Assembly: GCA_942636505.2 (NCBI GenBank)
Contig: CALOGB020000126.1
Location: 1-64,000, forward strand
Origin: an uncultured bacterium
Lineage (GTDB): Bacteria > Pseudomonadota > Alphaproteobacteria > Sphingomonadales > Sphingomonadaceae
Direction: 5' to 3'
Length of the DNA stretch: 64,000 nt
Positions 20,112 through 30,500 of the stretch are shown here, one piece after another. A program made the translations under genes and the position numbers. Below the pieces are notes generated by a model that was not told the origin of the DNA, did no database searches, and was given only the letters and a program-made list of their open reading frames with translations. How positions within the stretch are numbered: position 1 is the stretch's first letter; the number at the start of each line of letters is the position of its first letter.

Positions 20112-20771
20112 TCAGCGGCGCGTGATCGACAGGCGTCGGATGCGCAGGTGGCTCCACGTGGTCCGGAGTCCGAAGTGTCCGGACGCATAGGGTGCGGGAT
20201 CGTCGAGCGTGAACACCCGCCGCCCGTCGCGCTCGACCGCCACCGTCCGCCCATCCGCGATCAGCCGGATCGTCGTCCAGCGATTGGGCTGAAGCATGTC
20301 GGCGGTGTCGCGCCTGTCGTGCTGAGGCAGCAGAGGGCGATCGCCGGCGCGGCCGACGTAGCGGCGGAAGCGGGTCGTCGTGTTCCGGTTGCCGCCGATG
20401 CCGACATAATAGGTGCGCAGGCTGTCATAGTCCGCGAAGGCGCCGCTGCGACGGTGGACGAGAACGGAACTCCCGTCGTCTTCGCGGGCCATCCAGAACG
20501 CGTTGAGGTCGCTGACTTTGTCGTTTGTGCCGCCCTGCGATACCACCAACGCCTGGAACCGAATGACGACCGGTCCCGCGACCGGCTTGCGCCACCAGAG
20601 CGTCAGGCCCTTCGCGGTATCGATATCGATGATTCCGCCGCGTTCGGTGACTCGCGCCGCGGGATCCTCGGCTTCGACGACCCAATCGGCGAGCGGCTGG
20701 CGGGCGATCGACATCGACGGCACGCTGGCGAGTATACCCGCCGCGATGTGAAGCCGTGCATTCAAGCGCAT
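20112..20771 (-). CDS. DUF6250 secreted protein (concanavalin-like fold expected)
   Basis: A 219-residue protein with a signal peptide at residues 1-23 (MRLNARLHIAAGILASVPSM, then SIA). The mature part has DWVVEAEDP, LWWRKPVAGPVVIRF, LNAFWMAREDD and YYVGIGGNRNTTTRFRRY, matching DUF6250. That family adopts a lectin-like beta-sandwich and is common in pectin loci. GGGAGG lies right before the ATG at 20771. It is the first gene of a minus-strand operon with the exo-lyase. It could bind RG-I fragments or be a lyase; no catalytic residues can be assigned. Confidence 0.8.
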   Translation of the reverse strand: MRLNARLHIAAGILASVPSMSIARQPLADWVVEAEDPAARVTERGGIIDIDTAKGLTLWWRKPVAGPVVIRFQALVVSQGGTNDKVSDLNAFWMAREDDGSSVLVHRRSGAFADYDSLRTYYVGIGGNRNTTTRFRRYVGRAGDRPLLPQHDRRDTADMLQPNRWTTIRLIADGRTVAVERDGRRVFTLDDPAPYASGHFGLRTTWSHLRIRRLSITRR

Positions 20772-20922
20772 GCTGCCCTCCCCGTGCGCTGTCATCGCGC
20801 TCCGCCATTGCATAGGCCGCGAAATCGCCGCCGCCAAGTTCGTGCCGAATATTAGTTAGGCATTCCATATGATGGTTATTTCATCGAGATGCCAGTTGCT
20901 CTTTCCGGAACGGCGTCGCATC

Positions 20923-21744
20923 ATGCGGGAAAGAAGACGCGGGAGAGTGTGGGTGAAGAACGGCCTGTTGATAGCCATCGCTCTGGGTGCGCCGGCGTTG
21001 GGCGGAGCCGCCCCTGCCCCGATGCGGATCTTCATCGCAAGCGACTCGACCGCGCAGGATTACAAGGCGGATCGCTATCCGCAGTCGGGTTGGGGAACGA
21101 TGCTGCGTTGTGCCGTGGCGCCAAACGTCAGCATCGAGAACCGCGCGATCGGCGGGCGCAGCACCAACAGCTTCATCCGCGAAGGCCGGCTCGACAAGAT
21201 CGCCGCGGACCTGCGGAAAGGCGACACGCTGCTGATCCAGTTCGGTCACAACGATGCGAGTGTCGACAAGCCCGAGCGCTTCACGACCATCGAGCAGTAT
21301 CGCGCGAACCTCCGCCGCTTTCTCGACGTCGCCAGCCATGCGGGTGCGAAGGCGGTAATCCTGACCCCGGTCGCGCGACGCGACTTCAAGGACGGAGTCG
21401 AGCAACCGAGCTTTCCGACCTATGCCGACGCGGCGCGACAGGTTGCACGCGAGACGCGGACGCCGCTGATCGATCTCGGCAAGGCGTCACAGGCGTGGGT
21501 GCAGGCGGCCGGGGCTGACGCGGCGAAGGGCTATTATTTGCATTACACCGGGGCGGCAGGAGCGCCCGGCTATCCTACCGGCGTGGCCGACGACACGCAT
21601 TTCAGCGAGATCGGCGCGCGGCGGGTTGCCGATCTCGTGGCGACCGGGCTCCATCGTCTGAAGTTGCCGATCGCGCGGTACGTGACGCCTGGGACTCCTG
21701 CCCTGACACGCGCGACGCCGGCGGGTGGCCCGTCGTGCGGCTGA
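20923..21744 (+). CDS. Rhamnogalacturonan acetylesterase (CE12, SGNH fold) 1
   Basis: A secreted SGNH hydrolase of about 273 residues that removes acetyl groups from RG-I galacturonate. The blocks are IFIASDST (nucleophile Ser), NRAIGGRSTNSFI (oxyanion Gly), IQFGHND (Asn) and DDTHFSEIGA (catalytic Asp/His). A basic stretch precedes the hydrophobic leader KNGLLIAIALGAPALGGAAP, so the true start may be the GTG near 20953 rather than the ATG at 20923. The next CE12 gene overlaps its 3' end by 10 bp, implying translational coupling. Shares a 151-bp divergent promoter region with DUF6250. Confidence 0.9.
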   Translation: MRERRRGRVWVKNGLLIAIALGAPALGGAAPAPMRIFIASDSTAQDYKADRYPQSGWGTMLRCAVAPNVSIENRAIGGRSTNSFIREGRLDKIAADLRKGDTLLIQFGHNDASVDKPERFTTIEQYRANLRRFLDVASHAGAKAVILTPVARRDFKDGVEQPSFPTYADAARQVARETRTPLIDLGKASQAWVQAAGADAAKGYYLHYTGAAGAPGYPTGVADDTHFSEIGARRVADLVATGLHRLKLPIARYVTPGTPALTRATPAGGPSCG

Positions 21745-22967
21745 TCGGCGCGCTGGCTTTGGGACTTGCGGTGATGAGTACGGCGACCGAAGCGCAGGTA
21801 CGAAGGTTCGTGTTCGGTGGTGGCTCAGCCCCGAAAGACGCCGTGTCGGTGGCGGCCGGGCGCGCTTATGCGGACGGCTTCGGTTTCGAGGGCGGTAAGC
21901 CCGCGCTGTTCTCGGTTGCGGTCCCGCCGGGCAATTACCGGGTCACGGTGACTCTCGGCCTTCCCAAGATGCGTACCGACACCAGTATCAAGGCGGAGTC
22001 GCGACGGTTGATGCTCGATACGGTCGTCGTGCCGGCGGGGCGATCGATCACGCAGAGCTTCGTCGTCAACGTCCGCAACGCCGCACTCACCCCGCCGCCG
22101 CTGAACGCGCCGGGTGGGACCGCGGTGCTGCTCAAGCCACGCGAGCGCGGTTCGTTCAGTTGGGATGACCGGGTGACGCTGGAGATGCTCGGGACGCACC
22201 CCGGGGTGACAACGATCACGATCGAGCCGGCGAGCGTGCCGACGATATTCCTGCTCGGCGACTCCACCGTCACCGACCAGCCTGCCGAGCCTGCCGCGAG
22301 TTGGGGGCAGATGCTCCCCACGTTCTTTCGTCCGAACATCGCCATCGCCAATCATGCGGAATCGGGCGAGACGATGAAGTCGTTCATGACCGAATTGCGC
22401 TTCGCAAAGGTGTTGGAGTCCGCGAAGCCGGGCGATTGGGCCCTGATCCAGTTCGGGCATAACGACCAGAAAGCGCAGTGGCCGCAGACCTACGCCGCAG
22501 CCGAGACGACCTATCGAGATTACCTTCGCGCGTGGATCGCGGAGTTCCGTCGACGGGGCGTCGAGCCTGTGTTCGTGACCTCGCCCGAGCGGCGGATGTG
22601 GACGGGCGACAAGATCCGCCCGACTCTCGCGGACTATGCCGCAGCGGTGAAGGCGGTCGGCGCGGAATTGCGCGTGCCGGTGATCGACCTGAATGCCGCG
22701 AGCATCCGTTTCTACGAAGCGCTCGGACCGGCCCGTGCGCCGCTCGCGTTCAACGATGGCGGCAAGGACGCGACGCACCACGACAATTACGGCGCGTGGG
22801 TGCTCGCGCGCACAGTCGCGGCGGGCATTGCCACAGCGAAACTACCGCTCGCCGAGCATCTGAAGCCGGACCTGACAGCATTCGACGCGGGCCATCCGCC
22901 CGACCCTGCCACGTTCCGGCTTGTGCCGAGCGTGGCGCATGATTCCACCCGACCGGACGGAAACTGA
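21735..22967 (+). CDS. Rhamnogalacturonan acetylesterase (CE12) 2 with N-terminal beta-sandwich
   Basis: A 410-residue secreted esterase starting at a GTG (21735) inside the previous gene. After a signal peptide (to about residue 20) comes a galactose-binding-like domain of about 150 residues opening with RRFVFGGGSAPKDAVSV, common at the front of pectinolytic enzymes. A CE12 SGNH domain follows: IFLLGDSTVTDQ, NHAESGETMKSF, IQFGHNDQK and DATHHDNYGA. The extra domain distinguishes it from its upstream neighbour, suggesting the two esterases act on different acetyl positions or fragment sizes. The stop is 1 bp before the next gene's ATG. Confidence 0.9.
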   Translation: MRLIGALALGLAVMSTATEAQVRRFVFGGGSAPKDAVSVAAGRAYADGFGFEGGKPALFSVAVPPGNYRVTVTLGLPKMRTDTSIKAESRRLMLDTVVVPAGRSITQSFVVNVRNAALTPPPLNAPGGTAVLLKPRERGSFSWDDRVTLEMLGTHPGVTTITIEPASVPTIFLLGDSTVTDQPAEPAASWGQMLPTFFRPNIAIANHAESGETMKSFMTELRFAKVLESAKPGDWALIQFGHNDQKAQWPQTYAAAETTYRDYLRAWIAEFRRRGVEPVFVTSPERRMWTGDKIRPTLADYAAAVKAVGAELRVPVIDLNAASIRFYEALGPARAPLAFNDGGKDATHHDNYGAWVLARTVAAGIATAKLPLAEHLKPDLTAFDAGHPPDPATFRLVPSVAHDSTRPDGN

Positions 22968-22968
22968 G

Positions 22969-23943
22969 ATGACCACGCGACGTACGATCCTGGCCGGTGG
23001 TCTCGCCAGTGGACTGACGAGCCTGTTGCCGCTCCGCGCTTTCGCACAGGACACGACGCTGGCGGTGGAGCGGTTCGCGCTCTGGCCACGTGCCGCACCC
23101 GGCGGCCCGACACCGGCGGTTGCCGACCAGTGGGTCAAGCGTTCGCCGACCGGCGCGGCGGACGACATCGCCTGGCCGCATGTCGCGACGCCGATGCTGA
23201 CGGTGGTGCGATCGGCCAAGCCCAACGGCGCGGCGGTGCTGATCTGTCCCGGCGGCGGTTACGCACGCGTAGCGGTCGGCCGGACCGGCGGCGGCATCGC
23301 ACGCGACTTCGCGGCGCGCGGCATCACCGCTTTCGAGTTGCTCTATCGCCTGCCACATGACGGCTGGACGGCCGGACCCGATGCGCCGTTGCAGGATGCG
23401 CAGCGCGCGATGCGCGTGATCCGCGCGAATGCGGGCACGCGCTGGACGGTCGATCCGGCGCGCGTCGCCGTCACCGGCTTCTCCGCTGGCGGCCATCTCG
23501 CGGCACGGCTGGCGTCCCGGTCGGGTACGCCGACCTACGCCCCGATTGACGCAGCCGATCGCCTGTCCGCAAAGCCTGTGATTGCAGGGCTTTTCTTTCC
23601 CGTCGTGACAATGCTCGACGACGGCGTGCATGCGCAATCGCGTCGCGAATTGTTGGGTCCGCACGCCGCCGATCCAGCCTGGCAGCGCCGCTACTCGACG
23701 CAGCTGGATCTCCCGGTCGACATGCCGCCGAGCTTCGTGATGGCGAACGCGGACGATCCTGCGGTGCCGGCGCGGAACAGCATCCTGCTTTACGAAGCGC
23801 TGCATGCCGCCAAGATCCCGACCGAATTGATGGTGTTCGAAGAGGGCGGCCATGGCCCGCCTGCCCCGCACCGCGACGGCACGCCGATACCGTGGATGGA
23901 CCTTTTCCTGGCCTGGTCGCGCGACCATGGCTGGCCCGCGTGA
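22969..23943 (+). CDS. Tat-exported alpha/beta hydrolase (BD-FAE/acetyl esterase-like)
   Basis: A 324-residue serine hydrolase with a twin-arginine-type leader MTTRRTILAGGLASGLTSLL. The oxyanion region is ICPGGGYARVAVG. The nucleophile elbow is GFSAGGH, the acid is probably D in NADDPAVP, and the histidine is in EGGHGPP. This is the pattern of BD-FAE-like and acetyl-xylan/pectin acetyl esterases. The position right after two CE12 genes supports a deacetylase role on pectin oligomers. The next gene starts 16 bp later. Confidence 0.85.
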   Translation: MTTRRTILAGGLASGLTSLLPLRAFAQDTTLAVERFALWPRAAPGGPTPAVADQWVKRSPTGAADDIAWPHVATPMLTVVRSAKPNGAAVLICPGGGYARVAVGRTGGGIARDFAARGITAFELLYRLPHDGWTAGPDAPLQDAQRAMRVIRANAGTRWTVDPARVAVTGFSAGGHLAARLASRSGTPTYAPIDAADRLSAKPVIAGLFFPVVTMLDDGVHAQSRRELLGPHAADPAWQRRYSTQLDLPVDMPPSFVMANADDPAVPARNSILLYEALHAAKIPTELMVFEEGGHGPPAPHRDGTPIPWMDLFLAWSRDHGWPA

Positions 23944-23959
23944 CGACAAGGATCTGACG

Positions 23960-25261
23960 ATGCGAAACAGTGTATTCGGGCTGAGCATCGCGCTCGCCGT
24001 CGCCGCGCCCTCGATCGCGGCGGCGCCTACGTCGTGGATCGACGCCAAGACCGGCCACAAGGTCCTGCGGCTGTCCGACGCACCCGGCAATTACGCGCTC
24101 TATTTCAACTACAACGCCTACACGCCGCAGGGCGACCTGATGATCTTCCAGACTGCCGACGGTATCTCGGTGGCGGATACGAAGACATGGGCGGTCAGAT
24201 CCTTGCTGCACCGGCCGGGCGCTCACCTGCTGTTCGCCGGGCACAAGACGCGTACCGCGTATTTCTCCGAACAGGCCAAGGGTGGCGACGACGCGCCGAT
24301 TACGATCTATGCCGCCGACATCGATACGGCCAAGGTCCGCAAGATCGCGGTCGTGCCGAAGGGCAGCCGGATCGATACGCTCAACGCCGACGAAACATTG
24401 CTTGCCGGGCAGGTCGCCTCGCGCGACATGCCGCTCCAGCCCAACGCGGCGGGGGTCGATATCAAGACCGGACAGACGGCGTACGCGGCGAACTGGCCCG
24501 ACGGCCGGCCGATGGTCTATGCCGATGCCAAGGAATTCCGGCTGAACCAGCGGCTCGACGCCAAGATCCCGATGGAGATCTTCACTATCGACGTGACGAT
24601 CGGGCAGCGGCGCAGCGTGGTGAAGGCGACCGACTGGCTCAACCACCTGCAATTCTCGCCGACCGACCCGACGCTGCTGATGTATTGCCATGAGGGGCCG
24701 TGGCACCGCGTCGACCGGATCTGGACCATCCGCACCGATGGCAGCCAGATGACCAAGGTTCACACACGCACGATGAACATGGAGATTGCCGGCCACGAAT
24801 TCTGGTCGCCCGATGGCAAGACGATCTGGTACGATCTGCAGACGCCTCGCGGCGAGGATTTCTGGCTGGCCGGCTATGACGTCGCCACCGCCAGGCGCCG
24901 TTGGTATCATCTGGAGCGCAACGAATGGTCGGTCCACTATAACGTCTCGGCGGACCAGAAACTGTTCTCGGGCGACGGCGGCGACAGCGAGATGGTCGCG
25001 CACGCCCCCGACGGGAAGTGGATGTACCTCTTCCGTCCGAAGCCGGTGCCCGATGTCGCCGGGATCCGCGCCGACAATGCCGACAGCCTGATCGAAGCAG
25101 GGACCTTCGCCGCGGAGAAACTCGTCGACATGGGCAAGCAGGATTACAAGCTGGAGCCCAATGCGCGCTTTTCGCCGGACGGGAAATGGCTGATCTTCCG
25201 CGCGAACATCGAAGGCAAGGCGGCGATCTACGCGGTGGAGATCGCCAAGGCCCAGCCCTGA
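23960..25261 (+). CDS. Oligogalacturonate lyase family protein (PL22)
   Basis: A 433-residue seven-bladed beta-propeller lyase that splits short (unsaturated) galacturonate oligomers. The N-terminus has hydrophobic MRNSVFGLSIALAVAAPSIA, so unlike many cytosolic PL22 enzymes this one appears exported to the periplasm. Family features include the W-S-V-H-Y-N-V-S-A-D block, AGHEFWSPDGKTIWYD, MYCHEGPWHRVDRIW and N-A-R-F-S-P-D-G-K-W; the histidines are expected Mn2+ ligands. Last gene of the CE12-CE12-esterase-PL22 operon; ends 12 bp before the convergent PL11 gene. Confidence 0.9.
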   Translation: MRNSVFGLSIALAVAAPSIAAAPTSWIDAKTGHKVLRLSDAPGNYALYFNYNAYTPQGDLMIFQTADGISVADTKTWAVRSLLHRPGAHLLFAGHKTRTAYFSEQAKGGDDAPITIYAADIDTAKVRKIAVVPKGSRIDTLNADETLLAGQVASRDMPLQPNAAGVDIKTGQTAYAANWPDGRPMVYADAKEFRLNQRLDAKIPMEIFTIDVTIGQRRSVVKATDWLNHLQFSPTDPTLLMYCHEGPWHRVDRIWTIRTDGSQMTKVHTRTMNMEIAGHEFWSPDGKTIWYDLQTPRGEDFWLAGYDVATARRRWYHLERNEWSVHYNVSADQKLFSGDGGDSEMVAHAPDGKWMYLFRPKPVPDVAGIRADNADSLIEAGTFAAEKLVDMGKQDYKLEPNARFSPDGKWLIFRANIEGKAAIYAVEIAKAQP

Positions 25262-25273
25262 CGGCCGGCAGCC

Positions 25274-27205
25274 TCAGTCGGCGTCGTCCGACGGCATGAG
25301 GCTGCCCGGAAAATAGCCGAGATGCGGCGGCTGGTTATAAGCGGTGTTCTGCCACGCGACGCCGGCACGGTAGACCGGGTCCTGCATCAGCGTGACGAGG
25401 CGGTGCCTGGTCGGATACGGCGTCACGTAGATGCGCAGTTCGCGATTGTCCGCCGAGCGCCACACCACCTCCTCGCGCCAGTCGCCGAGAATGTCCGCCT
25501 GTAGCGCAGGGTTGGACTTGGTGCCGTTGTTCGATGCGACGTCGGTCGGATGCAGTAACGCCGAGGCAGTGCCCGTCTTCCAGTTCCATTTGCTGATCGT
25601 CGTGCCGTCGAGCAGTTCCTGGAGCAGATCGCCGTCCCAATAGAGCGCGAAGTTGGTCTGGCGCGGTGCCCGGCCTATAGCGCGACCCTTCACGTCGAAC
25701 AGGTCGCGGCTGTTCGAGCCCCATAGCTCGGCCCCGACATGACGTGGGTCGATATCCGCGGCGAGCCCGCGACCGGTATCGGTATCGGCGGGCTTGGTCC
25801 ACAGGATCGCGCCGGTCCGCGCGTCGAGCAACGCCGAACCGATCCCGCCATTGGTCTTCACCTGTTCGTGAACGCCCCATTTCTCAAGCCCCGGACGCAG
25901 TGGATCGAGATCGGCGACATGCATCGCATCGCCGTGGAACAGCGGCACGGTCCACAATCCCTTGCCGTCGTCGTCGACTGCCATCGAGCCATAGATCACC
26001 TCGTCGCGGCCATCGCCGTCGACATCGGCGATGCTGAGCTGGTGGTTGCCGCGATCGGCATAGTCGGCCTTACCCGGCGCCGCGCTGTCGAACAGCCAGC
26101 GCTTGGTGAGCTTGCCACCGCGATAATCCCAGGCGGCAATCGCGGTGCGCGCATAATAGCCGCGACCGAAGATCATGCTGGGATGCCGTCCATCCAGATA
26201 GGCCGTGCCCGCGAGGAACCGGTCGGAGCGGTTGGCATAGCCATCGCCCCAGGTCTCGCGCATCTGGTCGAAGCTTGGGTTGCCGCCGGGATAGCGCGGC
26301 GGATCATAGGCCGCGGTGGCGAGCGCCTTGCCGGAGCGGCCATCGAACACGGTCAGATACTCAGGACCCTTCAGGATACGTCCGACGAGCGGCGCGACCT
26401 TGGTGCCATCCGCCAGCAGCTTCGCGCCAGTCTTGTCCGGTTGCGGGACTTCGCCGTCGCGACCGCGCCAATCCGCCTTCGCATCGCCAATGATCGTGCC
26501 GACGCCATCGACGGTGCCGTCCGCAGTCTTCATCGCGATTTCCGCGCGACCATCGCCGTCGTAATCGGCGACCTGGAACTGCGTGTAATGCGCACCCGCG
26601 CGGATGTTACGACCAAGGTCGATCCGCCAGAGCCGCTTGCCGTCGAGCGTGTAGGCATCGACGAAGACGTTGCCGGTATAGCCCGCCTGGCTGTTGTCGT
26701 GGCTGTTGGTCGGGTCCCATTTCAGGATCAGCTCGTAGCGCCCGTCGCCATCGAGATCGTCGACGCTGGCATCGTTGGCGGTATAGGTGAATGCCTCGCC
26801 ATCGGGCGTCGTCCCGCCGGGCGGGGGCACGAGCGGAATAGAGAGATATCCGTTCGGTGCCATCAGCGCGGGCGCGCTAGCCGTCGCCGCCTTGCCGCCG
26901 ACGAGGGGACGAATGGTATAGCGTGCGCGATCATTGCCCTGCCGATCAACGAACGACGTCGCGTCGGCGAGGGGTTGCGGGGTGATCTTGCGGCCGTCTC
27001 GATAGACGTCGAAGCGGGTCGCGGACGGATCGTCCCGCAACAGCCGCCAGATGATAAGCCAGCCGCCGTCCTTCGCGGGCGTGGCGACGGCGCCGCGATC
27101 CAGCCGCTCTACCGCGCGGGACGGCGATGCCGCCAGCGCGGGCATCGCAACGCCTACCATGAGCGTCAGAAACGCACGGCTGCCTATCGTCATCATCATC
27201 TCCAT
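25274..27205 (-). CDS. Rhamnogalacturonan lyase PL11
   Basis: A secreted enzyme of about 640 residues that cuts the RG-I backbone by beta-elimination. The leader is SRAFLTLMVGVAMPALA. An N-terminal fibronectin-like part (MERLDRGAV region) precedes an eight-bladed propeller with calcium-binding loops DLDGDGRYELILKWDP, DYDGDGRAEIAMKTADGT and DVDGDGRDEVIYGSM, diagnostic of PL11. WGDGYANRSDRFLAG and NQPPHLGYFPG close to the end also match. Several clustered ATGs (27205, 27199, 27196, 27193) are possible; GGAG is spaced best for the one at 27193. It is divergent from a TonB receptor. Confidence 0.95.
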   Translation of the reverse strand: MEMMMTIGSRAFLTLMVGVAMPALAASPSRAVERLDRGAVATPAKDGGWLIIWRLLRDDPSATRFDVYRDGRKITPQPLADATSFVDRQGNDRARYTIRPLVGGKAATASAPALMAPNGYLSIPLVPPPGGTTPDGEAFTYTANDASVDDLDGDGRYELILKWDPTNSHDNSQAGYTGNVFVDAYTLDGKRLWRIDLGRNIRAGAHYTQFQVADYDGDGRAEIAMKTADGTVDGVGTIIGDAKADWRGRDGEVPQPDKTGAKLLADGTKVAPLVGRILKGPEYLTVFDGRSGKALATAAYDPPRYPGGNPSFDQMRETWGDGYANRSDRFLAGTAYLDGRHPSMIFGRGYYARTAIAAWDYRGGKLTKRWLFDSAAPGKADYADRGNHQLSIADVDGDGRDEVIYGSMAVDDDGKGLWTVPLFHGDAMHVADLDPLRPGLEKWGVHEQVKTNGGIGSALLDARTGAILWTKPADTDTGRGLAADIDPRHVGAELWGSNSRDLFDVKGRAIGRAPRQTNFALYWDGDLLQELLDGTTISKWNWKTGTASALLHPTDVASNNGTKSNPALQADILGDWREEVVWRSADNRELRIYVTPYPTRHRLVTLMQDPVYRAGVAWQNTAYNQPPHLGYFPGSLMPSDDAD

Positions 27206-27529
27206 CGCGGCGTGCCAATTATCGCACTTATCCCAATTATTATGATTGCCCTTCAGGAAATGGCAAACTAATAAACGGGACAGAGCTTCACAATATGGTT
27301 TTTCGTCGGTCATGGTACCGACATTGGCGACGGTAACGACCGCGCCGAGACGAGGGGATGATGATGACTGGACCCAGCACAGAAATCGATCGCGCAAAAT
27401 GCCGCAAGGCCTGCCGCGCCCGTGCCTTGTCGACGCGCTCAGCCGGCTAGCCCAGCCACCCAGCATGGTGACTTCACGATGGGCCGGCTACCGCATGCGT
27501 CGCCGCCCGGAACGTCTTTCGGGGGAAAT
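27206..27529. promoter_or_regulatory. 324-bp divergent promoter region, PL11 / TonB receptor
   Basis: No coding content is supported. The AT-rich portion around 27215-27300 is the likely location of the PL11 promoter. The receptor gene has GGGGGAAAT just before its ATG at 27530. I could not identify a reliable operator. Confidence 0.5.
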
Positions 27530-30500
27530 ATGATGACACTTCACACTTGTTCGGTGCGCAATCTGGCGATCACGACGTCGGCACTGGCGCTGATGCTGGG
27601 CTCGGCGACCGCCGCTACCGCCCAGACAACCGCGCCTACGACGCCGGCGACAGACGTTGCGCAACCCGCACAGAAGCCCGCGCCCGACGCGACCCTGCCG
27701 GACGGCGCGACCTCTGAAGACATCCTCGTCGTCGGGACGCGCGCGTCGCTGCAATCGGCGATCGCCCGCAAGCGCAAGGCCGGCACCGTGGTCGACTCGA
27801 TCGTCGCCGACGACATCGCAAGCTTTCCCGACAAGAACCTCGGTGACTCGCTGGCCCGCGTCACCGGCGTGCAGCTCGATCGCGATTTTGGCGAAGGCAC
27901 CAAGGTGTCGATCCGCGGCGTCGAACCCGATCTCAACCGCATCGAGATCAACGGCGTCACCCAGGCCAGCGCCGATGGCAGCCGCTCGGGCGATCTGCGC
28001 GATCTCGCGACCGAACTCGTCAAGTCGATCGACGTCTACAAGGGCTATAGCGCCGACCTGACCGAAGGCGGCCTAGGCGGCACGGTCAGCGTCGAAACGC
28101 GCCGCCCGCTCGAGCTGGTCAAGCCGCTCCTCAGCGCAGTGGCCTCCGCCCAGCATCTCGATACCGCGCAGAAATGGCGTCCCCGCCTCACCGGCATCTT
28201 CGGGACGCCCCATTTCCTGCTCGATGGCCTCGGCATCCTGGGCACCGTCAACTACGAGAAGAAGCAGCTTCGCCAGGACTATATCAGCAACACCAACTGG
28301 AAGCGGATCGCGGATTTCGACCGTTCTGACGAGAAGACCATCGCCAACCCCGCGTATGCCAATTTCAATACCTATGGCAGTTGCGCAGGCGTCGGCGGAG
28401 CGAATGCGGCAGCGGCGACGACGCGGCGGCTGGCCTGCGAGACGCAATTCTTCGACTGGGTCCCGACCGTGCCGCGCCTGCGCCAGCGCCGGATCGACGA
28501 CCAGCGGCTGTCCGCCGATCTCCAGGTCCAGTATGAATTCGCGCCGAACTTCCGCGCGTACGCCGAAGCGATCATCACCAACCGCAAGCAGCAGTTCAAC
28601 GACGTCAACTACTCGCTCGATCTCGGCCGCTTCGAGCGCTTCAACTACGACGCCGCGCTGCCGGTCGGACTGAACGGCGGGACGTCGCGTCCGCAGATCA
28701 CCGCGGGCACATCGACCAGCGAGAACCACGTCGTCACCAGCGCGCTGACCGCGCTCAATTCGGTCAATGTCGGCACAGCCGCTGCACCGGTCTGGAACGG
28801 CGCCAGCAACATCCTCGGCGTCCAGCGTCGCGATTTCAAATACGATCAGCGCACCCGGTATTACCTGACGGGGTTCGACTGGACCTTCGACGATCTGAAG
28901 ATCAAGGCACTCGCGTCGCATTCGACAGGCCGAACCGTCAACGATACCAACCTGCTCGCCTATTCGACCGGCATCGGCGGGGTTACCATAGACCGTCGCA
29001 ACGACCTCGGCATTCCGGTGTTCGTGTTCCCCGAGAACTTCGACCCGAATTCGACCGGCGCCTATGTCCGCCCCGGCACGATCAACGCACCCGGACGACA
29101 GGCCGGACCGACGGTCCAGTATCGCCCGAGCGACAACAACAACAAGGAAGACCAGCTCAAGCTCGACGCGGACTGGAACACCAACCTGCCGTTCCTGACG
29201 AGCATTGAATATGGCGGGCAGTTCCGCTGGCAGGAGTATGAGAACTACAACGGCGGCGGCTCGCGCCTGCTGACGCCAGCGGTTTCGGCGAATCCGTCAA
29301 CCGGCGCCGCGGCCGTCCCTGCCGTGTATCAAACGAGCGCCAACGTTTCGTACACGACCGTCGTCACCGATACGCCGCCGGCCGTGCGCGCCGCGAACAC
29401 CTATTACATGACGCAGGCCCAGTACGCACAGTTCATCGCGGCCAATACCGGCGGCCTGCCGGGCGCGGGCCTGTTCACCGGGCTCAAGGGTGCGCCGGCC
29501 GGCCTGCCCTCGCAACTGTCGGTACCGACCATCAATTTCGACCGACTGGGCCAGATTTACGACCTCTCGGGCTTCGATCAGGATCTGGTGCGCAACGCCG
29601 ATGGCCAGTCGCAGATCCCGACCGTTTTCATCAAGGAAACCGTCGCTGCCGCATATCTGAAGGGCAATTTCGAGCAGGACGTCCTCGGCATGCGGTTCAG
29701 CGGCAATGCCGGCGTTCGCTATATCAAGACGACCGACAAGGGCACCGGCACCAACATCAGCCGGCAGACCCGGATCCGTCCCGGCACGGGCGTACCCGGT
29801 ATTCCCGCAGTGATCGAAACGGTCACGCTTGCGGCAAACTCGCTGTCGTTGAAGAACAGCTACACCGACTGGCTTCCCGCGTTCAACGGCGCGTTGGAAA
29901 TCACGCCGAACCTGACCTTCCGCGCCAACTGGGCTCGCAATCTCGCCCGTCCCAAGCCGACCGATCTGGTCCCCAACGTCAATTGTCTCGACGACTCCAC
30001 CGATATCACCGGGCTGCAGGACGCCTGCACCGCGGGAAATCCCGATCTCGTGCCGTATCGCGCCGATCAGTGGGAAGTAAACCTCGGCTGGTTCCCGAAC
30101 AAGGACACCGCGGTCAGCATTGGCTATTTCAAGAAATACGAGAAGAGCTTCGTCATCTCGAACGTGACGCGCGGCGATGTCGATCTCTTCCAGGACGGCT
30201 CGCTGTTCACGGTGCGCCAGCCGGTTAACGGGTTCGGCGCGTTGCTGGACGGGATCGAAGGTAGCGTACAAACCGCCTTCACGTTCCTCCCCGCACCGTT
30301 CGATGGTCTCGGGGCCAGCGGCAACTTCACCTATGCACGCGCGATCCGGACCAACCTGACCAACGTCGCCACCGGTCAACCGCTCAACGACTATCCCGGC
30401 CTGTCGAAATGGACCGCGAATGCGAGCATCTTCTACGACAAGGATTGGCTCAACATCCGCGTCAACTACAATTACCGATCGAACTGGCTGGCGGTCGTGT

